From: Paraspadella gotoi
Lineage: Eukaryota; Chaetognatha
Direction: 5' to 3'
Length of the DNA stretch: 64,000 nucleotides
Assembly (NCBI GenBank): GCA_051294375.1
Contig: CM119271.1
Location: forward strand, 552,721 to 616,720
Of the stretch, positions 1 through 11,436 are shown one piece after another. Within the stretch, counting starts at the first letter, position 1, and every line of letters starts with the position of its first letter. The notes under the pieces were generated by a model. It saw only the letters and a list, made by a program, of their open reading frames with translations, searched no databases and was not told the DNA's origin. Made by a program: the position numbers and the translations under genes.

Positions 1-856
1 TTTTTTTTATTTAAAAATCATATCCATAGGATATTACTTTCCATATCGAGCTCATTTTTTAATATAAACAGCCTAAGGGAGGTATGAGTAATCCATATCA
101 TATTCTGGCAAAGAATTTCTAATGAGCTTTGACATTTCTAAAATAAGATACAAAAACATTTTTGGGTGACTTGAGTCTTGTGTTCATTTTTATATCATCA
201 TTGTTCAAGGTTGTTAATCTCCTAATCATATCAGGATACAACTGAATTTGTTTACATTGCAAATCTTTTTAAATGTATGCATCCTTATTTGTATTATTAC
301 TAATTTCTTTATTATCTGTTAATTTTTTATTTATCAATGAATTAATCTTCTATAATAATTTTATTGGTTCTGGATCTGGTTAGTATCCAAAGTAGTTTAC
401 ATTACTTAATGCTGATACTCATATTTTATGCCATCTGCGCAAAGTATTTTTTGGCTTAAAACTATAGAGAATAACAAATTGAAAATATAGTGATAAAAAC
501 GAAAATTATTTAACAATAAAAGAAAATATATTGTTTATTTATCTTTAAAAATAAATATAAAGCAAAATATTTGTATTCAGAAATTTGCCTATATTTTATT
601 AAGAAAAATCATTTCTTTACCTTAGGCAATTTCAGTAACACTTTCTCAGTTTAATCAGGCAAAATATTACCTAAGTTCACCCCATACTAGTGTCAATTAG
701 AATCGAATATTGAGATTGAAACCAGAGAAAACAGAGATAGAGAGAGTGAGAGAGTGAGAGAGAGAGAGAGAGAGAATCAGTAGCCGGCTTTCCCTTGCGA
801 CCACAAACATGGCCAAGCTGGGCGCGAAAATCGTCGCCGCCACACTTTTCTTTTTT
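1..856. other. AT-rich upstream DNA, no gene seen
   Basis: No coding exon is convincing here. A GA microsatellite lies at about 734-775. A short open frame begins with ATG at about 810 in a reasonable start context (product begins MAKLGAKIVAAT) and runs into the mobile element at 857, where it stops. Confidence 0.5.
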
Positions 857-1530
857 TAGTCGGATCTGCTTTCAGCAGATCCCGACTCTATAATTCACTT
901 TGTCGGTCCGTCGGGCGTTCCTCAATCTTGTCTTGGTTTGGCATTCACGAACGAATGTCGTCCGTCCATCCCACCTTAGCAGATGGATGGATTGGAATGA
1001 AATTTGTTGTGTGGGTGTAGGAAGTGTGTGATTGAGCTGGATATGAAGTTTCGATGAAATCGTCCAAGTGGAAATGAGTTAAATGGGAAAAACAAAAAAA
1101 TATATTTCACTATTTGACACCAATTACTCATGATGTGAATGGGGATTGACTTGAAATTTTGTATTTGGGTAGAAAATTGTGTGATTAACTGGAAATTTAG
1201 TTTCAATGGAATCAGTTTGAGTAGAAATGAGTTATAAAAACAAAGAACCTGTTTCACTAATTGATTATGCTTCTTTTTCCTTTTATTTTAAATGGAAATG
1301 CAAGATTATTAATTAATCAAATAATTAATTAGTTAATTAATCAATTAGTCAATTAATTAATCAATAATTAATTAATCAGTCAATTAGTCAATCAAAACAA
1401 ACATTTCAGATCAAATTAATTAATTAATAGCCTAATTAATTAAATAATTAACTTGATTAAATTAAATAATTAATAATTAATTACCGATAATGATCGTGGG
1501 CAGATCCGACATTGTTTGCTCAAACTTGTT
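857..1530 (-). mobile_element. Non-autonomous Helentron/HINE-like element, copy 1
   Basis: Read on the minus strand, the element starts near AAGTTTGAGCAAACAATG followed by GTCGGATCTGC, and ends with a hairpin (GTCGGGATCTGCT, short loop, AGCAGATCCGAC) followed by TAAAAA. The 5' GTCGGATCTGC is the inverted complement of part of the 3' hairpin. The centre holds a TTAATTAA-rich satellite (about 1290-1480). The same ends recur at 39790-41060, 43301-44286, 59755-60204 and 60342-60853. No coding capacity is visible. Subterminal inverted repeats plus a 3' palindrome plus a central tandem repeat resemble HINE elements; a MITE-like origin is the alternative. Confidence 0.6.
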
Positions 1531-1740
1531 TCTTTCTTTCTTTCATCTTTCTTTTTATCATTCTTTTTTATATTTTTCCCATGGCCTTTTGTTTGTCAAA
1601 TATAACTAGAGGCTTAACAGACACATCTGCCTCCATCTTCAGGTGTTGAAGAATATATTATAAATGTTTTACAACAACGACGAAACAGTTCAGGAGTAGA
1701 AAAACTACGCAGCTCCTCTTAATGATATAATTATACTCTT

Positions 1741-1743
<3 letters not shown>

Positions 1744-1788
<45 letters not shown>
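1744..1788. repeat. GA microsatellite upstream of TTC36
   Basis: This is an almost pure (GA)n run about 180 bases before the TTC36 start codon. It may lie in the promoter or 5' UTR; no TATA box or initiator could be assigned. Confidence 0.8.
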
Positions 1789-1792
<4 letters not shown>

Positions 1793-1967
1793 TAAGTTGT
1801 ATTTTCATCATTTCATTCCTTCACGTATTAATTTTATCACCCTAATATTTTTTTTATTATTTTTGTGACTCTGGCGATAAATTGTGACGCTCTATCGTTA
1901 ACTCCTAATTTAATCAGAAAAAAAAATACATACATAAACATAACAAACAAAAAACAAACATAACAAA

Positions 1968-2060
1968 ATGTCGTGTTTAAGCGACAAAGCGATTCTTCAC
2001 GCTATGTTCAACCCTGAAATGCCAGGTGAGAGAGAGAGAGACGAGAGAGAGAGAGTAGAC

Positions 2061-2100
<40 letters not shown>

Positions 2101-3001
2101 ATAGTGGAAGAAAGAACCAGTGAAAAGCTGGATATATCGTCAAAAGCGACTGAAAAAACTTCATAAGTTCCACTATCATATTACTATTAATATCCTTAAA
2201 TATTACAATAATAATATCTTTTACAATTAACTATTTATTTCAGTTTCCGAAAATCTGGCACAAGAGGAAGAACGATACGAGACATTGATGGACGACGAGC
2301 CGCCTTCCGAACTTTTGGACGAGGTGAAAGCGTTGGAGGTGCAGGGTGAGTCGTAGACGAGGTAAAAGTTATATGAAATTGGTACAACCAATATAAAAAT
2401 TATCCATTCATTAATAAATAAGCTTTCTTGCCCCTGACTTTGGACAGGCTTTGGTGGTTTAAGGCCTCCATCACTCTTACAAGATAATGACATAGCAGGT
2501 CCCTGCAAGCTTTCAATCAAGACTCTCTCACAGTCTCGTTTATTCACTCCCAGAGTACATGGCTTCCCGATCAATGAAGTGAATATATAATTTTATTTGT
2601 GACAAGCAAAGCAATGGACATTTTGGATGGAATGAAAATGTTGGAAGTAAAAAAATAAAATCTATCGGAATTTCCGAACAGTATAAACTTTGATATAATA
2701 GATTTTTTTTTTTCATTTTCATTCAGACTTAAACTCCTTTTATGATTCAGGCGTAAAAAAGGCTGAGAGTGGTGATCTTCATGGAGCCGAAGCCGACTTT
2801 ACCAAAGCCATCGAACTCATGCCCAACCGGCCGTCGGGTATGTCTTAGTTTGGGGATAAGAGCATTTAAACAGACGTCAATAATCAATTAATTAAACAAT
2901 CACTTTGTAATTGCCTCAAACAAAACGAAAGAAAGGATATATCACAAAAACAATAAATTGAAAAATCAATTCTTCACCCTTTAACCAAAAACAATAAGAT
3001 G

Positions 3002-3084
<83 letters not shown>

Positions 3085-4043
3085 CAGAGAGGAGCTAGAG
3101 AGAAAGGACAGAACACGTCCAGAGAGAGAGAGAGATAATTTTTTATCTGTAATTGATATGTACATTGTACAATCAATTTTACAGTAGACATATATTAATT
3201 AGTCGGCTTGTTAAGCGAAAAAAAAACCCGCACTTACTTGCAAAGAAAAAGAGAGAGAGAGGGTAATAGAGTAATAAGAGAGAGAGAGAGAGAGAGAGAG
3301 GGAGCGACAAAGATTAAAATGTAGCAATACCAGCGTTTTAATAACTTTTATTGAGGAATAAATAAATAAGCAAAGGAAAATAAATAAATAAATAAAAATC
3401 CCTTTCAGCTTACAACAACCGCGCTCAGGCCCGGCGTCTTCTTGGCGCCGCCGACGCCGCCCGCGCCGATCTCGATGCTGCAATCTCCCTCGTCGGAAAC
3501 ACACCCGGCAGCTGCAAGGTAAGGATCGACGGGATCCTCTTTTCGGCTCGCTTTTGAAAAAAACGTACCGTTTCTTTTACTAAAAACTAAGAATATAAAT
3601 ATATATTACATGTATATATTATATATATATATATTTAACCCTAATTTGTAACCTAATAAATAACCCAATCCCTAAACCTAATCCTTAACCTAATTCCTGA
3701 TCTTTAATCTAATCTTTAAACTTAAAAACTAATTTAATTTCGAATTTAACATGAAATTGGGCGCTTTTGAAGAATAAGGCCACGTTTTTACGTCCTTTCT
3801 TTCTTGCTTTCTTCCGTGATTCCCGCCCAGAGCAACAAAGCGCTTGGCCAGGCCCTCTGCCAGCGCGGCGTCCTCCGGCGCCTGGCCGGCGACGACGACG
3901 CCGCAGCCGAGGATTTCCGGCGCGCCGCCGAGCTGGGTGCGCCCTTCGCTCGGCAGATGCTCGTAAAAATGAATCCTTACGCTGCTCTGTGTAATCAGAT
4001 GCTGTCGGATATCGTGAGGAAAATTAAAGATGGAGAAGCTTGA
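1968..4043 (+). CDS. TTC36: Tetratricopeptide repeat protein 36 homolog
   Basis: Five exons join in phase: 1968-2025, 2244-2345, 2751-2837, 3409-3518, 3831-4043, giving 189 residues, the usual length of animal TTC36. All introns have GT..AG ends. The N-terminus (SDKAILHAMFNPEMP) matches the family pattern of a conserved AxFNP segment. Residues about 50-160 form TPR helices: KAESGDLHGAEADFTKAIEL, then SAYNNRAQARRLLGAADAA, then QALCQRGVLRRLAGDDDAA. The C-terminal signature GAPFARQMLVKMNPYAALCN is highly characteristic. TTC36 is a small TPR protein also known as HBP21, reported as an Hsp70-binding adaptor; its cytosolic role here is inferred from the family. Exon 4 and 5 are GC-rich while introns are AT-rich and carry GA microsatellites. 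A possible ATTAAA poly(A) signal lies near 4219. The start is the first ATG in frame. Confidence 0.93.
2375..2600. repeat. Dispersed repeat R2 in TTC36 intron 2
   Basis: A segment beginning with a palindromic ATTGGTACAACCAAT and containing TTGCCCCTGACTTTGGACAG and ATAGCAGGTCCCTGCAAGC recurs near 9985-10110, 15963-16085, 24883-24995, 38940-39270, 53805-53910 and 56885-57035, in both orientations. It has no coding potential. It may be a SINE or MITE; the exact ends were not defined. Confidence 0.65.
3003..3300. repeat. GA microsatellites in TTC36 intron 3
   Basis: Three GA-rich runs (about 3006-3090, 3120-3135 and 3252-3300) occupy the intron. All reading frames through them, such as RERERE or SLSLSL, are low-complexity artefacts. 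Confidence 0.85.
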
Positions 4044-4655
4044 AGGGAAGATTGCTGCAGTAGCTCGGAATGCTGCTGATGCTGCTGCGGTAGCTGCTTT
4101 TGTTTGTTGTTTTATCGACGGTTGAAATTTATATCTTGATCTGATACAATTGAACGTTTTTTTGTGCTCATCGTAGTAACGAAATTATTTATACATACTT
4201 TTTTACAATCGTTTTAAAATTAAATTCTGTAAGTTAAAGCTTCGTAAATTTTTTTTCATTTGTCGGCAGAGAGAATAGAGCAGTTTTTTATTTATTATGA
4301 TTACGTTACCTCAGTTCCTATTTAAGATGGTCGTATAACGATTGTAATTCATCACACAATATAACAAGAATATGTCAAGATTATATCTAAAATAATCTTT
4401 TGTTTCCATAGACACTTTACTAAGTTAGACTAGAGGATGCACAAGTCATTTTATAACAAGACATATGAGCATCTTTAATATTTACGACCTGTTCATGAAA
4501 CCAGCTGTTGTTTGTTTGTCAATGACCATTGACCAATCAGCTCAATACCCAAGGAGCTTGTTATTTTTTTCTGTCGAGTCTTCCAAGTGATCTCGTTTAT
4601 AAGCCTTTGCAATAACTTCTCAAATAACCCGTGTTATACTTATAAAGAAGAAAAA
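4044..4655. other. Spacer between TTC36 and the zinc-finger gene
   Basis: This AT-rich spacer must hold the TTC36 3' UTR and the zinc-finger promoter. A (GCTGCT)-rich patch lies just after the TTC36 stop at about 4050-4100. I see no other exon. The frame of the zinc-finger gene is open upstream to about 4587 but has no ATG before 4656. Confidence 0.5.
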
Positions 4656-6209
4656 ATGACTCTTGACCAATGGCAAGACCCGATAAAAATCGTCAGAACG
4701 TTCGTCTGCCTCATTTGCAAATTCCAATCCACCGATAATTCGTTGTTCAACCGTCACAAATTAACTCACGGCCCTGAAGATCGATCCAGAGCCTTTCCGT
4801 GCGCTCAATGCGACTATTCGGCCACTTCATTGAATAATTTGAAAAAACACGAGAAGTGTCACATTCCTAAAGAAGAGAGAAAGCTAAAGTGTCCGCATTG
4901 CTCGTACAAAACCCACATCGGCAGTAGTTTACGAAATCACTTATTCGTCCACTGCGAGGACAGGACTTGTCGGCTCTGCGGCTACGAAGCCCTATCGGGC
5001 AACGGCATGAGAATTCACGCCAAGTTGCATCAGTTGAAAGACGGAGTTTTGAGATGCGAGATTTGCAATTATTTAACGGACAAAGAGGACTGTTTTCAAA
5101 AGCATCGGACCTTCGGTTGTCATCAAACCGGACCCAGAGATTACCAATGCGATCGGTGTCCGTTTTCTTCGCGATTCAGAAGCGAAGTAATGGAACATAA
5201 GCGGGAATCGCACCAGGGAGAGGCAGTTAATTCAACGCAAGATGTTCTTGAAACGAGTCTCGATGCTAATGATTCAAGGGATGATGTTAAATTAAATATT
5301 CGACCGGAGCGAGCCACATCTAAAACCTCCGACAGCATAATCGTTGTAGAGAACGAGGTTAAAACTATTAATACTATAAATATCAATGAAAACAATTCGG
5401 AGAGTTGTTGTTCTTCTGAACTACAAGGCGAGCCCGGAAAAACCTCCCAACAAACCCTGGAAACTATCCAAAACTCACAAAAAGTCTACGAGTGTAAAAT
5501 TTGCCGTCGGGTGACTCAAAAGTGCAATTTAAGGTCGCACTTGGAACAGAACCACGGCGGGATTTTGAGTCACGTGCTCAGCCAACGTGGAGACGCCGAT
5601 CACGTGGATGAAGATAATTTCGAAATCGCGTCTTTTTTCGAAATTAGAAGCAAAGAGTCCGATTTACAAAAAGGCTCAAAAGCGGTCAAAAAGAAAATAC
5701 GAGTCTACTCGTGCGAACTTTGCGATTTTAAATCGAGATGGCCACACATCAAACGGCACATGGAGACGATACACGTCGGCGTTGTGAGGATGGCAAAGTC
5801 TACGACGCTAAATAAAGAGGTGCAGAATTCGAGAAAACGATCGGCGTCACCGTTTGCGAATTCTGGCGACAACTCGAGCGATATCAGCGACATCGCGCGG
5901 GGAAAAAAAAAATTTAAATCGCCCAAGGATCGAGAAAGCGGAGAGAGAGACGCTTCGCCCGATCGTATCGACGCCGAGGAAATACACTGTGCCCCGAGCG
6001 GCGGGAAAGAAACGCATCTTTTCCCGAGCGACGTCGAAAATTCTCCTGAAACTGCGCGCGTCTGTTCCGCCCACCGAAGTCCGCTAAGCCGAGTGTTCGA
6101 GTGTGGGCATTGCAAGTATTTCACCCCTTGGACGATAGCGATTAAGATGCATCTCTTGGGCCACGAGACAGATTTTCTTAAGTTTAATGTTTTTCTTGGC
6201 AAAAGTTGA
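4656..6209 (+). CDS. Poly-C2H2 zinc-finger protein, intronless
   Basis: The open frame gives 517 residues from the first ATG (context AAAAAATGA). Nine C2H2 fingers are visible: six clustered at about residues 16-188 (first CLICKFQSTDNSLFNRHKLTH minus its last residue, then CAQC, CPHC, CRLC, CEIC and CDRC fingers), one at about 278-302 (CKIC..H..H), one at about 351-373 (CELCDFKSRWPHIKRH) and one at the C-terminus about 481-503 (CGHCKYFTPWTIAIKMH). Several fingers have the aromatic residue after the second Cys pair and loose linkers seen in REST/Hunchback-like proteins rather than KRAB-type TGEKP linkers. A DNA-binding nuclear regulator is therefore likely. The region between fingers is acidic and Ser/Lys-rich, with a basic GKKKFKSPK nuclear-import-like motif near residue 425. 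It has no intron while all neighbours do, so a retrocopy origin is possible. Its 3' half is repeated at 11155-12100 and 20082-21018. Orthology was not settled. Confidence 0.85.
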   Translation: MTLDQWQDPIKIVRTFVCLICKFQSTDNSLFNRHKLTHGPEDRSRAFPCAQCDYSATSLNNLKKHEKCHIPKEERKLKCPHCSYKTHIGSSLRNHLFVHCEDRTCRLCGYEALSGNGMRIHAKLHQLKDGVLRCEICNYLTDKEDCFQKHRTFGCHQTGPRDYQCDRCPFSSRFRSEVMEHKRESHQGEAVNSTQDVLETSLDANDSRDDVKLNIRPERATSKTSDSIIVVENEVKTINTININENNSESCCSSELQGEPGKTSQQTLETIQNSQKVYECKICRRVTQKCNLRSHLEQNHGGILSHVLSQRGDADHVDEDNFEIASFFEIRSKESDLQKGSKAVKKKIRVYSCELCDFKSRWPHIKRHMETIHVGVVRMAKSTTLNKEVQNSRKRSASPFANSGDNSSDISDIARGKKKFKSPKDRESGERDASPDRIDAEEIHCAPSGGKETHLFPSDVENSPETARVCSAHRSPLSRVFECGHCKYFTPWTIAIKMHLLGHETDFLKFNVFLGKS

Positions 6210-6723
6210 GACGATTATGAAATATATCACTGTTACCTATTGCTTTCGATTGTACCTTTTTCTTGTTATTTTTAGTGCTTTTTTTCCCGAAACTAAATTT
6301 ATTACTTTTTTCGACTTAAACTTTGTTTCGTACGAAAATGAAAAATCTAAGAAACAGAATAGTACCTGGGATTTTTTCCAGGAACAGCTAGGTTATTGGA
6401 TTTTTTCTTGGTTGTGTAGATATTGAAAAGCAATATTAAACCATAATGATAATATATGAATGGATAATTTTTATATTGGTTGCACCAATTTCATATCTAG
6501 CTCTTTTGGGACTAACTTGTGCTTACAGCACAGAAATGTTTAACGACAGATGAAAAGGGGGATAATATTTGGAAGCTAGGCTAATTTATCTTTCAATCAA
6601 TAACAAAATTGTCTGAAAAATGCTCATTTAATTAAATCTTTTTGTATAGCATGTCTTATTTTTTCTTTATGAAATTTTGGGCCAAAATCAAAAAGAAGGA
6701 TGGTGACTTTTTTAGTTTTTAGT

Positions 6724-7210
6724 TTTTAGTCGGATCTGCTTATCAGTAGATCCCGACTCTATAATCCACTTTGTCGGTCCGTTGGTCACCTCCTTAATCT
6801 TGTCTTGTCATGTCAGAACAAAATTATTAATTATTATTAATAATTATTATTTTTATTATTATTATTATTAATTATTATGATAAACTATGTAAAAAAATGA
6901 TGTCCGTCCGTCCGTCTGATTACCCGTCATTGGATGGATGGATTAGAATACAATTTTGTGTGTAGGTAGGGAAGTGTGTGATTGAGTTGGATGTTTTGAT
7001 GGAATCGTACGAGTGGAAATGAGTTTAAATGGAAAAAACAAAAGTCATATTTACTTAGTATTTTTACTTATATTTACTAATAACTATTATATTTATTAAA
7101 AATTGGATAAATAAATTAAAACAAAATTTTGTGTGTGGTTAGGAAAGTATGTGATTAAGCTGGATATTAATTTTTGATGGAATCGAAGGAGTGGAAAAGA
7201 GTTTAAAATA
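6724..7210 (-). mobile_element. Helentron/HINE-like element, partial copy
   Basis: The 3' hairpin (AGTCGGATCTGCTTATCAG..AGATCCCGACT on the plus strand) and the internal segment are present on the minus strand. The 5' end is missing. Internal sequence of the same family appears inverted at about 7960-8050, so the locus is rearranged or composite. Counterparts in the duplicated blocks lie at about 12632-13130 and 21548-22060. Confidence 0.55.
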
Positions 7211-7540
7211 GAAAACCATTGATTGATTGATTGATTGACCAAGCGGGGAAACGGCCGAGCCAGCAGCCAGAGGCAGTTAACGCCGCTGCTGGTAATACAG
7301 AACCCTTACTGTACAACAACAACTTGACATGGCTTGTGGACGGTGGTGCAAGCGTCACTTTGATGGCGCATTCGCGAGATCCGTGATTGTTAGATAACTC
7401 CTCTTGAGTCGGTGGAGCGTCGTCTTCCGTCTTCATCTCCAGATCCAGATCGAAAGCGTCGTCAACCGAAGAAATCTTCATCTTCTTCACCATCCGTCTA
7501 GGAAGCGTAGACTCGGAGCCGAGCGTCGTTAGTTTTAAAT

Positions 7541-7885
7541 TTTTTGCATCATTTTTTCAACTTGCACCATTTTTTCAACTTGCTCCATTTTTTCAACTTT
7601 TTTTTTTCTGAAAGAAAACAGAGTAAACAAATAATTGCGGGAATGGTTGCAAAAAGTTCCCATGTTAACAATAAACTTAAACAAAAAAGGAAAAGAAAGG
7701 AGATCAGGGGGCCAAGTCAAGCAACTTGCACCAACTTCAATTTCACCATTTTTTCAATTTGCACATTTTTTCAACTGGCCTCATTTTTTCTACTTGCATA
7801 ATTTTTTAAATTCGCATTTTTTTTCAACTTGCACCATTTTTTTAACTTGCATCATTTTTTCAGCTTTCATCATTTTTTCAATTTA
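7541..7885. repeat. Minisatellite, AACTTGCATCATTTTTTC type
   Basis: Degenerate tandem copies of an 18-19 bp unit related to AACTTGCATCATTTTTTC fill two patches. Related arrays occur at 13470-13830, 22405-22735, 39990-40440, 43390-43562 and, inverted, at 58205-58560. Confidence 0.75.
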
Positions 7886-9149
7886 ATTAATTAATAAATT
7901 AACTAATTAAAACATTTGAGTAAGCAAGTAAATAATAAAATTTCATGTCAACTTGACTTCGGTTTTTTTCGATTCCATCGAAACTTTATATTCTGCTCAA
8001 ACACAATATTTCATCTCATTCAATCCATCCAATTATTGACTGAATTTTACTTTCGCTTTTAGACGATATTTTAGTCTTTTTGAAATTCTTTAATATAATG
8101 TTTTTTTTGATTCAGCAAAGGCAACTGCTCGATTTTCTCCGCGCGGTTTGGAAGAAAAATGTTTGAAAACTTATTATTTAATCTCATTCTAAGACATAAC
8201 AGTTAAAAATATTTTTTGGAAATATCCTTTTATAGTATAATAATGCTTCTGACAAGGTGTACATTGTATTTTGGTTTCAAATAATTTGAAGTAAGCAGGT
8301 AAGGTTCGGGTAAGTTACTTTTTTGGTTTCATTTTTGGAATTTAGCAAAAAAACCATTTTTTTCAATATTGTTAGAATATTACCGACAAAAATGATTAAA
8401 TTTTAACTCTAAGACAAAGTTGGCTAGACTACGGATTAATTGAAATCCTCTGCTGCATTTTCTAATTAAGAATCAATATCATTTTTGCTACTTTTAATAA
8501 AAAAAATTATGTCCATTTTTGTCCATTTTGAGTTTTATCTTGAGATTTGAATCACAAGATCATTAAAGAAAAATTTTTTACTCTGGTTTTCGGGTCCTTC
8601 TTATCTTCTTTACCTCTGAGTTTGATGTTAATCATTTATTGTTTGCCTATGAATTAATTTTTAAATTGACTAGTCAAAAACTTACATTTTTACATTTTAT
8701 TACAATTTGTTAAACGAAAATTCTTCAAAATGTCCACAATTCTAATCAAATATTCCCTATTGTTGGTGCTTCTAGTACCTAAAAAATTAGGGCAAAATAT
8801 TTAATACTTTAGCTGGAAAAAAATTTTTAAGCCTACTTTTAATTTGTGAGGATTTGTGAGGTGCGTTTTATTTGAACTTAAACTCGGTTTCTGACTTATT
8901 TTATAGTTTTAATAGCTGAGAAACATACTAAAGTTGACAAATTAAAAAACCGCCTCCTTTTATTGAAAGGGGAAGCGTGTCAGCAAATTAATTTCTCTCA
9001 TGCGACAGGTTTTTTGGCGGAAAAAATTTCCGCGCAAAAATCTGTCGATTTTTTAAATCTGCTTGGCAACCAAACTTCCGCTAAAAATCATAACACTACC
9101 CTAGATTTTTTTTTCTTTACATTACATTTTTAAAGATTTTTATACATCC

Positions 9150-9500
9150 AGTATGATATGAATGCAAAAAATGAGTGAGAATGAGAAAAAGAGGAGAGAA
9201 GAGAGAGAATGGGTGAGAAAAATTGAAAGGAGAGGGAGAAAGAGTGGAAAGAAATTAATATATGGGGAGAGGGGGGAAAACGAGAACAGTTGAGAGAAAA
9301 GAAAAGATAAAGAAACAGGGAGGAAAGAGAATCAGAGAGAGAGAGAAAACAGAGATTGAGAGGAAGGGGGAAATAAAGGTTAAGGAAGAAAAGAAGGGAT
9401 GACACAGAGAAATATGAGGACAGAAAAGTAGTAGAAAGGGAGAGAAGACAGAGAGAAAAAGAAAGAAGACAGAGAGAAGGTTCAAGAAAAAAAATAGTGG
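9150..9500. repeat. Polypurine tract of about 350 bases
   Basis: The plus strand is almost pure A and G with GAGA and GGAGA clusters. Copies are at about 15125-15475 and 24030-24375. The reading frames on the other strand (Ser/Leu/Phe-rich) are compositional artefacts. Confidence 0.85.
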
Positions 9501-10489
9501 ATAAAAAGAAAAAAATTTAAAATATACCGTGCCGTTATTTTGCCTAAGCAGTAGTATATCTAAAAACGCGATAGATCTGACGAGCAATTTAATCTTTAAA
9601 AGTTCCCCTTACCCCCTTTAGTTCATCTTAATTATGGCAGAATACCGTAATTAGAATGATTGTCGTAAGAAATCATGTCTTAAGCGTATTTTGAAAGCAT
9701 AGAAATTCACCCAGTGAGTTCTATGTCTTAGGAAAGATAACTATAGCCACCGTTTTTTTAAATAAAGAGTGTTTCATATTTATCAGTGGAAAAAGAAATA
9801 ATAGTTATTTAAGTTTCATTTCATTGTTTGAAAATACCAGCAAATCAAAATCATGCCTTTTACTAAAAACTTACTTTTATCAAAAAAATTATTTAATGAT
9901 GTTAACCAGATAATTAAGTTAATCATGTAAGATTTCTGAATGCATAATTAAAAGGGTCAAACCGGTAAGAAATACTATGCTCATTATCTTGTTAAGAGTG
10001 ATGGAGGCCTTAAAATCCACCAAAAGCCTGTCCAAAGTCAGGGGCAAGATAGCTTTAATTTATTAAATGAATGGATAATTTTAATATTGGGTTTACAATT
10101 TCATAAAGTATTTGACGATAAGGCCTATTTCGTTAAAATATTCTTAAAAATTTGTCTTACTAGTTCAGAGTTAAAATGACAAAAGAAGATTAACTTTGTA
10201 TTAATTCGATTACTGTACGTTTAATTGAGAGGCCAATGCTCTAATAAACTCATTCGTTGTCGTTATGCCTAAAGCGGACACGTCACGCGCGTAAGATTTC
10301 CCTAGCAATGGTAAACAGTAACAAAACACAAAATCAAAACGTTCAAAAGAATCAAATCTTTACACCACCAACTTTGTTTAAAAAAACTGGTAGAAGATCG
10401 AAAATAAGTAATAATTTTTTTCCGAATTTTTTTCATTTTAGCGAAATTTCTGAAGAAAACGAAAACAAAAAAATTGGTTTAACGATGCA

Positions 10490-10745
10490 AGCAGAAAAAG
10501 TTTTTTTCATTTGGTCTCACTCTTTGCCCTTCCTGTTCCAAAGCGAGCGTCCAAAGACGATCAAAAGTGAAGTCGCGCGACGCTTTGTTTTGTGTGGATT
10601 TTGTCCGATATTTTTTTATTCAATTTTGATTTGTTTTTTTTTTAGTGGAGAAAGTTGCTGCGCTTAAAGAAAATAAAGGGAGGAACGCACAAGTCAAAGG
10701 CGGATTTTTTAATTGACTGGGCCCAGGCAGCCAAACACGGACCGC
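10490..10745 (+). pseudogene. Truncated copy of secreted basic peptide gene (block A)
   Basis: A degraded copy of the two-exon peptide gene described at 18937-19224. The exon-1 start region and the exon-2 segment up to about AACACGGAC are recognisable, then the sequence switches to unrelated DNA. Several single-base insertions break the frame. The last coding segment and the poly(A) signal are missing. Confidence 0.6.
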
Positions 10746-11129
10746 GGATTTGAAAGAAAAATGTTTTGAAAACTTATTATTTAATCTCATTCTACCTATA
10801 GACATACGTTTAAAAATATGTTTTGGAAATATCCTTTTATAGTATAATAATGCTTCTGGCAAGGTGTACATTGTATTTTGGTTTAAAATAATTTGAAGTA
10901 AGCAGGTAAGGTTTGGGTAAGTTACTTTTTTGGTTTCATTTTTACTAAAACTTACTTTTATCAAAAAAATTATTAATGATGTTAACAGATAATTAAGTTA
11001 ATCATGTAAGATTTCTGAATGCATAATAAAAGGGTCAAAATGGTAAGAAATACATAAAGTATTTGACGATTAAGGCCTATTGTTAAAAGATTCTTAAAAT
11101 TTTGTCTAACTTACTTGAAAAAAATTAAA

Positions 11130-11154
11130 NNNNNNNNNNNNNNNNNNNNNNNNN
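11130..11154. other. Assembly gap, 25 N
   Basis: The run of N separates block A from a second copy of the zinc-finger 3' region. The sequence just after it (CACACGAGACGACGATCGCG) is identical to that after the gap at 20057-20081. Confidence 0.98.
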
Positions 11155-11436
11155 CACACGAGACGACGATCGCGTCCGTTTGCGAATTCTGGCGACAACT
11201 CGAGCGATATCAGCGACATCGCGCGGGGAAAAAAAAAATTTAAATCGCCAAGGATCGAGAAAGCGGAGAGAGAGACGCTTCGCCCGATCGTATCGACGCC
11301 GAGGAAATACACTGTGCCCCGAGCGGCGGGAAAGAAACGCATCTTTTCCCGAGCGACGTCGAAAATTCTCCTGAAAACTGCGCGCGTCTGTTCCGCCCAC
11401 CGAAGTCCGCTAAGCCGAGTGTTCGAGTGTGGGCAT
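11155..11436 (+). pseudogene. Fragment of zinc-finger gene 3' end
   Basis: This matches about 5845-6113 of the intact gene, then jumps directly to sequence equivalent to 5567. The junction is GTGGGCATTG/AGTCACGTG and is shared with the copy at 20082-20366. It cannot encode a working protein. Confidence 0.8.

Larger units (their letters stand above)
6210..11129. other. Repeat-rich noncoding block, copy A
   Basis: After the zinc-finger stop this AT-rich DNA has no convincing gene apart from the broken secreted-peptide copy near 10490. It contains part of a mobile element (6724-7210), an 18-19 bp minisatellite (7541-7885), a palindrome near 9000-9047, a polypurine tract (9150-9500) and an R2 repeat (9985-10110). 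It recurs twice downstream as blocks B and C with many single-base indels. It ends at a 25-N gap. Confidence 0.75.

Noticed and set aside
3003-3300. RERERE and SLSLSL open frames
   Set aside because: They are translations of GA/CT microsatellites.
5705-6202. 165-codon minus-strand frame
   Set aside because: It is the shadow of the zinc-finger gene on the other strand.
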